Made by a program: the position numbers and the translations under genes. Under the pieces are notes generated by a model, which worked only from the letters and a program-made list of their open reading frames with translations, was not told where the DNA came from and made no database searches. Positions 18,380 through 29,531 of a stretch of DNA of 64,000 bases are shown here, piece after piece. Source of the stretch: Chaetoceros tenuissimus. Taxonomy: Eukaryota; Bacillariophyta; Thalassiosirophyceae; Chaetocerotales; Chaetocerotaceae. Location of the stretch: the NCBI GenBank assembly GCA_021927905.1, contig BLLK01000072.1:62001-126000 (forward strand), written 5' to 3'. Position 1 is the stretch's first letter, and each line of letters opens with the position of its first letter.

Positions 18380-21300
18380 CTAAATTTCATCCATATTTCC
18401 CCACGTGAGACCTACGCTACACTTCAACTTCAGTGGGACAGACAATCGAAGTTCTTCTTGGCACTCTTCAGTACAAGCTCTCGTGACTACAGATTTCAGT
18501 TTGTCAACATCAGACTGATTGGCAGGTATTTCAAAGAGTAACTCGTCGTGGATCTGCAAAAGTAGCTTCGGAGGGATTCCTCCTTCCTGTCTCCAATCAG
18601 TGATCCTGTTTGCCATTTTTAGCATTGCAAGTTTCATCAAATCGGCAGCTGAACCTTGGATTACAGTATTGATAGCTTGTCTCTCGGCTTTACTTTTCAA
18701 TTCTCTATTATCAGAGCTGATATCATCCAAATATCTATAAAAAATAATAGTTGTGATAAGTATACAAAGAGGATAAGAGAATGACACAGAAAATAATTTC
18801 AAAAGGTAGAAACTCACCTTCTCCTTCCAGTTATAGTTGTCACATATTTGTTTTCTCGAGCAAACCTAACTGTGTTATCCATCCATGATTTCACACCTTG
18901 AAATCTCCCGTAGAAAGCATTGAAAAACAATTTCGCTTGACTTTTATTTATTCCTAATTTCTTTGCAACGCTATTGATTCCCATGCCGTAGAGAATTGCC
19001 AGAGTAACTTGTTTCGATACTGCCCGTTCCTCATCACTTACCTGATCCACGTGCTTCCCATTTATTACACTTGACATTTGCTTGTATATATCAGATGCAT
19101 CTGGTTGTGAAAATAGGCGGATCAATGCTTGATCGTTACTCATGTGAGCCAGGATGCGTACTTCGTTTTGACTATAATCACAGGCAAAGAGGCAAGAATC
19201 TTGACTAGAACAAGTAAAGAAGTTTCTTGGATGGACTCCTTTTATTACACTCCCACTGGGCACTTGCTGCATGTTGGGCTTTCGACAAGATAGACGTCCA
19301 GTTCTCACAGAAGTTTGCATCCACATTGGATGTATCTTTCGAATTGTATTTTTGTTTTTAGACTTCTTTTTGCTTCTACCCTGTCCCTTTCTTGAATGAA
19401 TTTGTACGGAGTCTCTTGCTAGATGCGGATAAGGACGAATGTAAGTTGTCAAAACCTTGTTTAGTGCTCTGAATTCTAGAATCAAATCAATTATTCGCAG
19501 ACCTGGATTTCCTCTTGCCTTGATTGATTTCTGTAAAGATTTGAGACTCTCCTCGGATGTTGACTTGTGATTGGTTGAATTCCCACTATTTTGATTTGCT
19601 TGAGATTCCGCCGGAAGACTTAGTCCCATTTTCTCAAAAAGAAGAGCTGATACTTGCTGTGGGCTGGAAATGAGGAATGTGCTATCTTGTGCGATCTCTT
19701 TAGCTTCGGACGCCAAGGAATCTAGCCTTGTCTCAATCTCTTGCTGTATTTTTAGCAAACGTTTTGCCTTAAAGCCTATCCCGAAACATTCCATCGAAGA
19801 AAGCACTGATTGTACCGGACCCTCAATTTCACAAAAAGCGTCTTTCAATCCATTTGTATCCAAAAGCCTTTCAAAAAGTGGAAATAATGTATACATGAAT
19901 TCCAGGTTTTCCTTCGTTTCAATGAGACCGATCAGTTGACTAGAAGAATTTGACGGTCTCTCCACTTTTTCCTTTGGGAAGAAATGAGCAAAGCCTTTTT
20001 TCATTATATCCAATTCCAGATCTTCTTCTTTTCCATGGGGTTTTAGCATCCACGAAGCCAGACGTAGGTCCCAAATGTTTGGTAGCATCAAGTCCAAATA
20101 TCCAAAATTCTTGTCCTCTGTATTTGCATCTGCATTGCTGTTTGGTACATCGTATGCGCAATGAAAATGAAATGGCATCAATCCTACGTTAGCCTGGAAT
20201 GTGACTTTGATCAAAGATTTGTCTAGTAAAATCTTTCGGAACGTTCCCCACCGCTCCTGTAATGTTGACCTACAAGTAATTTTCAAGGGTGGCCAATTAG
20301 CAGTTCGTTCAAAACCTGCGTCAATGTCTTGGAGCCCTTCATCTGGATCATCGATTGGACAAAGCGGTAAAAGAAAACAATCCAAATCGTTTGGCTGGTC
20401 ATCATCCATGGGAAATACAAACATGGCTCCAACAATAGGAGCAGCAGCCTGTTGCGCACGAATCTGATTGTCACATGTACAATTCCACATGGTACATGTT
20501 TTCCCTTTGGGAGTACAATACTTTTTGGTAGATGGTAAAAAGGGGGTACTACAAATCTCATCATGAAAAATAATTGTCCAAGAAATGACACGCTTTTCTT
20601 GTACAATTTTTAAAAACTCCTGCAATGCTTCCGAACTGGCACCTGCATTACCAATTTTATAATGTTCTGCAAAAGTTTCTAGTGTTTCCATTGGTATCGG
20701 ATCATAATTCATGGTAGTATTGGTCTGATGAACTGTAGTAGATTTGGATGAAGTCTGAGATTTTTCCTTGGAAAAGGATCGTTTATCCTGTTTGCTCTTT
20801 TTTGCTGGCTTTGATGTTTGTCCATTGTCATTCTTGTCTTCTCCATTTGTAGCATCATCTCCCATGATGGAAGATCGGATATCGACAGTGGCATCTTTCT
20901 TTTTCTTCTTCTTTTTACTCTTTTTCGTCTTCTCCCTTGATGAATTATTTTGAACAGGCTCTTCGATGTTGGAATGATAGGATGCAATTTGACCAACTTG
21001 CGCCCACCCCTGCGCCCCTGTAGAACTAGGTGTTGTAGCTTGCAACTCCCCTGTCGTTGCCGACTGTGTAATTTTCTTTTGCTTCTTTCGTTTCTTTTTA
21101 CCCTGTTCATTCCATCCATTATGATCATAACTATAACCAAATTGATGTGGTTGTTGAGTTTGCTGCGGTGGAGGAGGCAATGTCATATTTTCATTGCCAT
21201 GGGCATATGAATCATTGTATCCATTGCTGTAAATGTCTTGATTGTTACTCCATGGATCATAGTCATTGACATTATACATTTCCTTCTGTTCATCATGATT

Positions 21301-21759
21301 CAAACTTTCTTTAGGAGTATGTTGCAAAGGCTGATCGGCTGTAATTTTCCTAGGATGAAAAAAGTATGCATGGTGATGATAGCCCATATCATCATTGTCA
21401 TTCCCATCATTCATAACATCACGATATCGATAATGAAATGATGGGTGAGGATACTTTGACAATGAAGAAGATACTTGAGATGCATTGTTTGCAATAAAGG
21501 GCAATGGTCCATTGATGTGAAATACTTCTCCTGTAGAAGTAGTCGAGTGATTCATGGGAGATACAATGGATAATATCCTTCTTGTCAATGCATCCTGTAG
21601 TAGTTCATCGTCTCCTTGTCTTCTTTTGTTTCTAGATGATGGAGGCGGTTCACCGAATTCATATTCTTGATCATCATTTCCAGAGTTTATTCTATTCGTC
21701 TGATAAAAGTCTCTGGCAGAAGGTGGCTTTCTATCTTTCAATTCCAAGTACATGGACAT
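18380..21759 (-). CDS. A-family DNA polymerase, POLQ/POLN type, no helicase domain, 1098 aa
   Basis: Two exons, 21759-18818 and 18734-18380; the 83-bp intron splits the conserved ITGRRRYLDDI. The first ~340 residues are low-complexity (His/Asn/Gln-rich, then Lys-rich runs). Residues about 380-680 resemble the inactive exonuclease-like domain of POLQ (LPNIWDLRLASWMLKP). The polymerase domain carries the TGRLSCRKPNMQQVP box, motif A (DYSQNEVRILAH), motif B (K-x7-YGMG) and motif C (LQIHDELLFE) with the catalytic acidic residues in place. POLQ-type enzymes act in end joining and lesion bypass. The helicase half of animal POLQ is absent, so POLN-like architecture fits better. Motif A reads SQNEVR where SQIELR or SQLELR is usual. 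Confidence 0.9.
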
Positions 21760-22239
21760 GATGGTAGCTTTTGTTGTGCAGAGAGAAAATCACAGATGAT
21801 GAGAAATGATGAAGTTCCAAGCTGAGCCAGCTCTCTCTTTGTACCGATGACCTTGACAAGCTCTCTCTCGCTATTCTACTGATTCTATACTAGCTCGAAG
21901 GGTATTCTATCTAATGTGATCATACACTCAGGTGAATACAAATAAATAGGGAAGGATCGATAGGAAGAGTTGAATGTAGAGTGAAACTTTTGTACAAATG
22001 AACAATGACGGGACGGACCAAGGAGGCAATTTAAATGTTGACTTCCCCCTCTAATATAGGGGGTTAATTGTAAACCAGCAACCAATTTTTAAATATTGTA
22101 CGTACTTGGGATAGTACATCTGGAAGTGTTTTCACAGCAAAAACAATGCATAAAATCAAAAGGACAACATCAACAAACAGTATTACAATCTTCCTTTCAA
22201 CAAAGCACCACCACTCCCAAGAAATTAATAATCTGCAAA
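21760..22239. promoter_or_regulatory. Divergent 5' region
   Basis: 480 bp between the start of the polymerase gene (minus) and the chosen start of the small coiled-coil gene (plus). It contains a short GC block (CCCCCTCTAATATAGGGGG) at about 22045-22063 that could form a hairpin. No repeat or coding signal was found. Confidence 0.35.
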
Positions 22240-22854
22240 ATGTCAAGTGAAGAAACCCCCGCAGTCAAAATAGAAAAGAGCAGGGTTGAAAAATTTATAT
22301 CCATTCTTACCAAAGCTATTCAAAAAAGTCATGGGACGATATCAACCCCTGAAATCATTGATCAATGCTATGGAGAAGATGCAGCTACCTTTGACGATGA
22401 TGAAAATGGAAACATGTTGGTAGGTCTTTTAGATGATTCATTGGATAAAATTGATGAAGAGGCCATGGAACATATTCAAAAGATTGTAAAACAGTATGCA
22501 CAACGGCCATTGCAGTGTTTGGATGATGCCATTGCTCATGTAGATGCTTTGGAGAAAAAGGAATTGCAAGAGGAGGAAGATGATCGACAATCGGCTCAGG
22601 AAGCGATTGTCATGAGTAAATTGCCACAGGGTGTCAGTGCTGAAGATGTATTGCAGTATCAGGCGTATTTGATTCAAAAAAAGGCCAGAGATGATTTAAT
22701 TGAGAGTATGAAACGTATAGATGAGGAATGTGAACAGCTGAGGGCACAATTGGAACAGAAGAAGAAGCAAGTACAGGATTCAATTGAGAATTTAGATGAA
22801 AAGAGCAAATCAATGAGCAATGCTGCTGATATGTGTTCCTATGTTGTGAGTTGA
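22240..22854 (+). CDS. Small coiled-coil protein, possible Nnf1/PMF1-like kinetochore subunit, 204 aa
   Basis: An upstream in-frame ATG exists at 22096, but the next one at 22240 (MSSEETPAVKIEKSRVEKF) gives a natural start. The layout is an N-terminal helix (RVEKFISILTKAIQKS), a short segment ending in a Cys (IIDQCYGED), an acidic middle, then a long charged coiled coil (EECEQLRAQLEQKKKQVQ). The order and size resemble Nnf1/PMF1 of the Mis12 kinetochore complex, but the match is by pattern only and short coiled-coil proteins are easily misassigned. If wrong, it is an unknown small coiled-coil protein. Confidence 0.4.
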   Translation: MSSEETPAVKIEKSRVEKFISILTKAIQKSHGTISTPEIIDQCYGEDAATFDDDENGNMLVGLLDDSLDKIDEEAMEHIQKIVKQYAQRPLQCLDDAIAHVDALEKKELQEEEDDRQSAQEAIVMSKLPQGVSAEDVLQYQAYLIQKKARDDLIESMKRIDEECEQLRAQLEQKKKQVQDSIENLDEKSKSMSNAADMCSYVVS

Positions 22855-23158
22855 GCGAATGTAATGTAACATGAGGAGAAATCAAATGGGGTTGATTCCA
22901 GATCAAATGTAAATAGATACTTTTTTAAGAATGAGAAATACTAGGATGTTATTCTGTAATTGAAATTTGATATTCGTATGTGAAGAGAAACAGCAGATTA
23001 GTCTGTAACTAGTCACAATCCAATGACACTAATCACAAAAATTGACATCACCAAAGAGAGACCACACAGATCCAAGGTTTTTTGGCCTGTTCTCCTTTCT
23101 TTTCCCGATTGGCGAAGAAGATTAAAGTGATGCAAGTACAAAGGTTTCTGAAACGAGA
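22855..23158. other. Intergenic, nothing recognised
   Basis: 304 bp between two plus-strand genes. AT-rich, no repeat or coding signal. It must hold the promoter of the dynein intermediate chain gene. Confidence 0.35.
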
Positions 23159-25302
23159 ATGAGGACTTTGCGGAAAAAGAATTTGAATTCGAAAGATGTA
23201 AAGACTTCATTGAAAGGTGCTCCGAAAAAAGGAGTCCCAAGAAAAGGTACTCCATCCAAATCGACAACTCCAAGGAAGCGAAAAGTAAAGAAGGAAAAAA
23301 AGTGTAAGTTGGTTTCGAATAGAATGCATTCTAAGTCTCGTATCTTTCTAATACTCTTGATCTAGCTCCTCCTCCAGAAGAAGATGATTTGTACAAAGAA
23401 CCAATCAAGCAGATTATTAAACCTCCAAATCAGCTACAGTTGACAGCAGACGAACTAAAGAGTGAAGTAACGAGAGTACTTACCGGCGATGATCCGAATC
23501 GTCCCAAAAATATAGTCAAGTTTAGTTACAAAGATCAATGCTTTAAGTTAGATCCGCCGGGATTGGCTGATCATATGGCTATCCACTACGTGAATGAAGG
23601 ATATTCGATGCATACAAAGAGCAAAGAATATGAGAATCAAAAAAAGATTGATGAATTGAAAAAGGAACGTGAGGAACAAGCCGAAAAGGCAATTATGGAT
23701 GAAGCAAGTGCGAATAGTAATGTTGTAAAAACAAAAGAGAATAGCAAGAATCGATTCAATTTTTCAGATAGAGCAACTCAAACTCTGAATAATCCAATGA
23801 AAACTACTTTTGTAGGAACCGAACCCCCACCTGTGGCTCAGTACAGTGCAAATGTTTCTCAATGGCAAATCTATGATAGTTATGTCACAGAAGTAATTGT
23901 TTCCCAAATGGAACGTGCGGAAGGTGGCTTCAGCAGGATAAGCAATGATAAAAATGACGACCATGATAACGTCGGTCTTCATAGTGAGGAAGCGAAACAA
24001 ACTTTAAAGATCGTGGAACGCTTAGTCAATCAAAACAGCCAAGATGAAATGTATCAGGATTTCAAGTATTGGGAAGATGCAAGTGATCAATATCGCCCAG
24101 GTGAAGGCTCTCTTCTTCCACTTTGGCGATTTGGATATGAACGCACAAAACGTAAGCAAGTGACTTCTCTTTGTTGGAATCCTAGCAATACAGACCTCTT
24201 TGCTGTTGGTTATGGCTCTTATGACTTCCTTCAGCAAGGATCAGGTTACGTCTGTTGTTTCTCCCTGAAAAACACCTCTTATCCAGAATACATTTTTATT
24301 ACCGAGAGCGGTGTTATGTCTCTTGATTTCAGTCCTGACTATCCTTCACTACTTGCGGTCGGTTGTTATGATGGAAATGTCTATGTATTCGACGTTTCTA
24401 TTTCCTCAACAAAGCCAATCTATTCTTCGACAATTGCAAGTGGAAGACATAATGATCCAGTCTGGCAAGTGAGATGGGAACGTGAAGAGCCTGGAAAAGA
24501 CCTTGGGTTCTATTCTATTTCCAGTGATGGAAATGTTTACAATTGGAGTGTTAGTAAGAATGAACTCAAAATGGAGCCAGTGATTCAATTAAAATTTTTA
24601 CCATCTGTGAATAGTGACGATCAAGAAATGGCAATCACCGGCTTGGCTTCTGGATGTTGTTTTGACTTTAATCCTAAACAAGATCATCTGTTTCTCGTTG
24701 GGACAGAAGAAGGAAACATTTACCAGTGCTCGAAATCATACAGTGGCCAATACTTGAAGAACTACTATGGTCATCATATGGCAGTCTATTCCGTCCAATG
24801 GAACCCATTTGACAATGATATCTTTATATCGTCTTCTTCGGATTGGACTGTAAAACTTTGGGACTTTAGGCAAAGTTCGCCTCTATTATCATTAGATTTG
24901 GGCAATTCGGTCGGTGATGTGAAATGGTCTCCATACTCTTCAACAACTTTTGCTGCAGTTTCTTCTGAAGGCAAAGTCCATGTATATGACCTCTCTGAAA
25001 ATAGGCAAGAACCTCTTTGCAAACAAAAGGTAGTGAAACGCTCAAAGTTGAACAAGGTCAGTTTCAGCAAAAATGAATTCGTCATTATTGTGGGCGATGA
25101 TAAAGGAAGCGTGACTTCCTTGAAACTTTCTCCAAATCTTCGAGGTGTATCCTCTTCTATAGAGGAGGATCATGATGCTCAACAATTGCAAGAAGAAGAC
25201 GATGACGAATATGAGAAGAAGAAAGTTGATGAAAAGGAACTTCAAGTCGAAAGAATGAAGGCTCTGAGGAAAGTCCTAGGTGGTGTGAAAGATGACATCT
25301 AA
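23159..25302 (+). CDS. DNAI1: Axonemal outer-arm dynein intermediate chain 1 (DNAI1/IC78-like), 693 aa
   Basis: Two exons, 23159-23303 and 23366-25302; the 62-bp intron is the shortest in the window. The basic N-terminus (KKGVPRKGTPSKSTTPRKRK) is followed by the conserved DNAI1 region (QLTADELKSEVTRVLTG, NIVKFSYKDQCFK, DHMAIHYVNEG). A linker and a C-terminal beta-propeller of WD repeats come next (TSLCWNPSNTDLFAVGYG, WQVRWERE, YSVQWNPFDNDIFISSSSDW, VKLWDFRQSSPLL). The length is close to the human protein of about 700 residues. It is a subunit of the outer dynein arm that drives flagellar beating. In a diatom it is meaningful only in species with flagellated male gametes. An acidic helix forms the C-terminus. 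Confidence 0.93.
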
Positions 25303-25622
25303 AAGAGTAGCTCCAAATGTAAAATAGACGTATACTAAGCTCATCAGGACTTCTTCGAAAGCACGAAAGCACCAAGAAAAAATTATTTTGCACCTCAACC
25401 TTCATACTTGATAATCATATTTATATAGAATTACATTGTCATAGCATTTGTTTTGTCTCTTCGAGAAAAAGATGAGGTTGTCGTTTGCATCAGTCCGTAT
25501 TTTTTCATTCCTTAGCACAGACACACTCATACGTAGTAAGTACGAAGAGATGAGCTGTTAATCGCCTTCTCATGTTTTCGTACCATGAAATATTTCTCTC
25601 ATTCATTCCACAAGTCGCGCCT
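25303..25622. other. Intergenic between convergent genes
   Basis: 320 bp of 3' flank shared by the dynein gene and the uL23 gene. No repeat, RNA or coding signal was recognised. Confidence 0.35.
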
Positions 25623-26189
25623 TTAGCTTTCTTCCTCTTCCACAGTATCATCAAGTTTCACTCCTCTTCCTACATCTGTTAAAGTTGAATCAAAAGTAAC
25701 AATGGCTTTCTTGTAATCTCTATATTTGTAATGAATCATTTTACGTCTTCCCATGGCTCTCTTTCTTTTTCCCATATAATTGATAGTATTCACTTTCTTC
25801 ACCGGTAAATCATATATTTTTGTAAGGTATTCCTTAATTTCATGCTTTGTCATTCTAGGTAATACACGGAAAGTAGCAGTTGCAGGTGAAACCTCTGTTG
25901 CGTTCTTTGCTGCTGTAAGAGTAATTGGCATGTTTGGCATCCACATGCGGAACTTTGACAGGACTTTTGTACCAAACATTTTTTGTATTTCTAGTATTGG
26001 ATCTTGAGCTCTTTTAGGTTTAAAGCTTTGTAGATGAACTGTAATCAAGGCTTGGAAAGCTGATCTATTGCAATTGAATTGTGTGTTGTGTTTTGGAAAA
26101 AATGTGAAGCTTTCAGCGGCCAGCAGCCAGAGAGAAGCTAGAGCAAAAGTAATAAAAAGGGAAAGGAAAGAAGAAGGGATTTCAATCAA
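25623..26189 (-). CDS. Ribosomal protein uL23, probably mitochondrial
   Basis: Single exon as read, 188 aa from the first ATG. The uL23 core runs from about residue 85: WMPNMPITL, then FRVLPRMTKHEIKEYLTKIYDLPVKKVNTINY in two consecutive pieces, then a basic loop (MGKRKRAMGRRKM) and an acidic tail. This loop-and-tail form fits mitochondrial uL23, which binds near the exit tunnel of the large subunit. Plastid rpl23 is normally encoded in the diatom plastid genome, which also favours the mitochondrion. The first 70 residues hold a hydrophobic leader ending LLAAESFTFFP. A start at 25979 (MFGTKVLSKFRMW) removes it and looks more natural for a mitochondrial protein. Start choice is unresolved. Confidence 0.75.
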   Translation of the reverse strand: MIEIPSSFLSLFITFALASLWLLAAESFTFFPKHNTQFNCNRSAFQALITVHLQSFKPKRAQDPILEIQKMFGTKVLSKFRMWMPNMPITLTAAKNATEVSPATATFRVLPRMTKHEIKEYLTKIYDLPVKKVNTINYMGKRKRAMGRRKMIHYKYRDYKKAIVTFDSTLTDVGRGVKLDDTVEEEES

Positions 26190-26364
26190 ATACTATACCT
26201 AAATACTTCTGTGTAGAATAGGTTTCGAGCATCTATTCGCCTCACTTTTTTTGAATTTTCAATTTTCATGCAAAACATCATGTCAACATGTGTTTATTCA
26301 ATTGATATGAAAGGAAACACAAGTTGTGTTGGCTATTCTTGCATTGAACTGACAATATCTCTAG

Positions 26365-27579
26365 TTGAAATCGTTTTACAAAATGGATGGAAGAATCAGC
26401 TCCTATTTTTCTCAAAATCAAAAGAAACAGAAAACAACCAATGACGGGAAAAAGAAACAATTGTTTGATGCAGATGGATGGCAACGACCTGTTGGACTGA
26501 TCAAAGCTGAGGCTATCGAAATAGGTGACAGTGATGGTGAAGATATAATATTAGTTGATAATCAGCCGGTTTCGCAAAGCGATATTTTGAAGCATGCAAA
26601 TAATGATTCAAATTTCTCATCAAGAACTGTTGATGATTCAATGACGTGTCCCAACAAAGATGCTGTAACAAAAGATAAGGAAGAAGAGAAAATAAAGAAT
26701 AAGGAAAAAGATCAAATGAATGAAGATGCTATAGTTGATTTATGCTCACCAGTAGTCAAAAGTCAATCAAATGAAGATAATAATCTCAACCAAGACAGAG
26801 TAGTCAAAGAAACACAAAAAAAGGAAACCAGCATTGATGAAACTCAATCTGCTCCAGTATCAGCAAATCCCTTCATGCAATTTGCACATGGATTAGGAGA
26901 TCTTGAATCATCTTACTTTTCAACTCTATTTCATGAAAGAAAAGAGGAAGAGAAACCTATAACCTCAAAGAAATCTGCCCAAGAAAAAGCTACAAAGTCC
27001 AAGTCGAACTTATGCAAACCAAAAGAAAAGAGGAAACGAAAAAAGACAATGGAAAAAGTAAAAACTGACGACTGTGAATTTGCAGAAATGACAAATGAAC
27101 AATTAGCAAAGTGTAGGCGGAAATGGCAAAGTTTTGCAGATGATGATGCTCCTATTGAAGTGAGACGATTTCAAGTCTTGGTAGCTGCTCGAATACATGC
27201 TCAATCGCATGACAATCAGGTGCGAAAATGTATGAATAATTTACGGAACCACTTTAGAAATAGCAAAGGTGATGAAGAGATATTTCTATCTCATGAGACA
27301 TTGTCTCAAGCAGAGCCAGAAGAAGTGGCAAAAATGATTGGGTCAGTATTGTTTGCAAATGTCAAGTCAAAGCAAATCATTCAGGCTGCAAATGATGTAC
27401 GGCGACAGTTTCATGGAAAGGTCCCAGAATCAGTTGCAAGCTTAAAGTGTATCACAGGTATAGGTCCTAAACTTGGCGAACTATTGTTCTATGTCAATTC
27501 TAATAAAGCTCATGTGGATGAACTTGAACTCTTGGCTTCAGAAAAGACAACTGGGATAGAATCTCCAGTAAAAGAATGA
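26365..27579 (+). CDS. HhH-GPD (endonuclease III-like) DNA glycosylase-type protein, short C-terminus, 404 aa
   Basis: Single exon. The N-terminus (MDGRISSYFSQNQKK, second ATG at 26383) resembles a non-canonical PCNA-binding or early repair-protein motif. About 200 residues of charged disordered chain follow. Residues about 265-385 match the EndoIII fold (RFQVLVAARIHAQSHDNQV, EPEEVAKMIGSVLFANVKSK) and the helix-hairpin-helix box ITGIGPKLGELLF, with the Lys at the catalytic position. The chain ends soon after, so the Asp-containing segment and Fe-S cysteines of typical EndoIII are absent. It may be a non-catalytic DNA-binding relative, or a missed 3' exon may exist; only 94 bp separate it from the next convergent gene, which leaves little room. 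Confidence 0.7.
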   Translation: MKSFYKMDGRISSYFSQNQKKQKTTNDGKKKQLFDADGWQRPVGLIKAEAIEIGDSDGEDIILVDNQPVSQSDILKHANNDSNFSSRTVDDSMTCPNKDAVTKDKEEEKIKNKEKDQMNEDAIVDLCSPVVKSQSNEDNNLNQDRVVKETQKKETSIDETQSAPVSANPFMQFAHGLGDLESSYFSTLFHERKEEEKPITSKKSAQEKATKSKSNLCKPKEKRKRKKTMEKVKTDDCEFAEMTNEQLAKCRRKWQSFADDDAPIEVRRFQVLVAARIHAQSHDNQVRKCMNNLRNHFRNSKGDEEIFLSHETLSQAEPEEVAKMIGSVLFANVKSKQIIQAANDVRRQFHGKVPESVASLKCITGIGPKLGELLFYVNSNKAHVDELELLASEKTTGIESPVKE

Positions 27580-27673
27580 GGAGAGTTATGTTTATTTTGT
27601 ATTATAATATTTGTAATATCTATTAGCAAGTTACACGTTTTGTCTGTCACAGACAAATCTTGCAGCAGAAAAT

Positions 27674-29531
27674 CTATGCTTCTGCTGCGTGTCTCATATA
27701 TTTCCACATTTCATCACGTCCAAGCTTAGTCTCGGAGGATGTAAGGATAATAGGTGCAGTACCGACATTATTCTTTCGTGCTGTATCAATCACCTTGTCA
27801 AGAACATCTTTGGATACCTTCCCCATATTTGTGACATTTGGTCCTTTCACATTCTTATCTGCTTTAGTCAGAACTATTACATATTGTACATTGTCAGGCT
27901 TTGTTTCTCCAATCTGTTTCATGATGTTGTTATCTTCATCAATTGGTCCATGTCTTCCGTCTATGAGATGAAATATTACTCGCAATGTACTTCTATTCTT
28001 GATATATTCTGCAAGGAAGTCAGACCAAGCTTGTCTTTGCTTTTCTGGAACTTTTGCAAATCCAAATCCTATACAAGAAATGATTATAAGACGAAGGTTT
28101 CTACAACAAATTGCAATTATGGAGGGAATAGTGACACTACATACCTGGTACATCCACCATGTAAAAGGAATCTGGATCCTTATCGCCTGGAACGTAATCT
28201 CCATATTTCACTTCTTTTTCCTTTCCAGGTTTATCGTTGACTGCAAAGTAATTGAATTGCTGAGTTTTACCTGGACGCTTACTGGTATATGCCAGTGATT
28301 TGCGATTTGTAACCATATTCACCAACGAACTCTTTCCTACATTACTTCTTCCGATAAATACCGCTTCACCTCTATCTGCTTCTGGACAGCCTTCCATACT
28401 GACAGCACCGGTGTTAAAAAGAGTTCTTCGAACTAAAGCATTCGAAAGTGCTTCATAAGTTTCATCATCATTGTTTGAAGGGAAGCTAGTCATGGCATTC
28501 AAAACGGAAAAGACAAGGTTGCATGGTAACTTTACATCAGGGCTTGATTCATCAATCTCTAATGACCCATCTCTTCTTGCTGATTCACATTGAGCTGCAC
28601 CTTGGATAATACGCGCCCAAGGCATATTCAATTCTTCTGCTGTGAGTCCACATGTATGTACAATTGGTCCAAGTTCTGTCAACATTTTACATGCTTTTAC
28701 TGCAAGCACAGGTTCATTCTCAAAGAAATGTCTGGAAGCAATGGATGAAATTGAATATACTCGATGTTTGATCAATTCTTGATTTTCTGGTGTTTCAATA
28801 TCTGCATCGTCTTCAGGTAGACTTAATTCTTCATCTAAAACACGAAATGCATCAGTGACATTATGTATTCTCAAGAGACCACGAATGATTGCCGAACTTT
28901 CCATAGGAAGCATGGATGATTTATACTCAGTTTTTCTTATTTCAATCGCACGTGCTGCTATTTCACATGTTGCTGCTCCATCATTCGACATGTGCAATGC
29001 AGCCACTGCCAATCTTGCAAGAAGTGATCCCCTGAATCCAAATCCAAAGGATTCGTCCACTTCATCCATTAGAAATTTTGCAATAACTCTTAAATCGTGC
29101 ACGTCATGGCGATTTTGGGATCTTTGTAATTGAAAATGAGATTAGAATTTTCGTTCATAGAAGAGTAGAGCAGTGATGAAAATGTAATATAGAGGTACTT
29201 ACCTCTTGATGGCCTTGATGACATCATCGGCTGAAGAGTCCTTGGTCAGTTCTGAAATGTTATTCGAGTGAAGCTTCAGTGTCTTGGGCTGTACCTTCTT
29301 TTTCCCATTCTTTTCATTTCCATTCTTTTTCTGCTGCTTCTTTTTCCTTTCAAGAGCCTTTCGTTCTGGCCGTGAAAGTTTTTTCGTGTCGTAGAGTTGT
29401 GTAGATTGCCGTATATGCAATGCATCTAAAGTGATGGATGACGGTCGGACGTGAAAATTTGAAAATGCAGAAACATGTGAAATGTATGAAGCAAAACCTA
29501 TGGCGAAGCTAAAAGATTGAATCGCCCTCAT
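27674..29531 (-). CDS. engB: Plastid EngB/YihA-type GTPase with long N-terminal extension, 566 aa
   Basis: Three exons, 29531-29203, 29121-28145 and 28068-27674; introns 81 and 76 bp. The N-terminus has a signal peptide and [13 protein letters not shown], the plastid signature, then a Lys-rich stretch. About 230 residues of helical sequence of unknown type follow ([43 protein letters not shown]). The GTPase domain has G1 [12 protein letters not shown], a G2 region ([13 protein letters not shown]), G3 [11 protein letters not shown] and G4 LTKAD. It lines up with bacterial EngB, which helps assemble the large ribosomal subunit, so plastid ribosome biogenesis is the likely job. Bacterial EngB is about 200 residues, so the extension is the unusual part. 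Confidence 0.88.

Noticed and set aside
27689-28298. Plus-strand frames over the EngB gene
   Set aside because: The opposite strand encodes clear GTPase motifs with consistent splicing; these are shadows.
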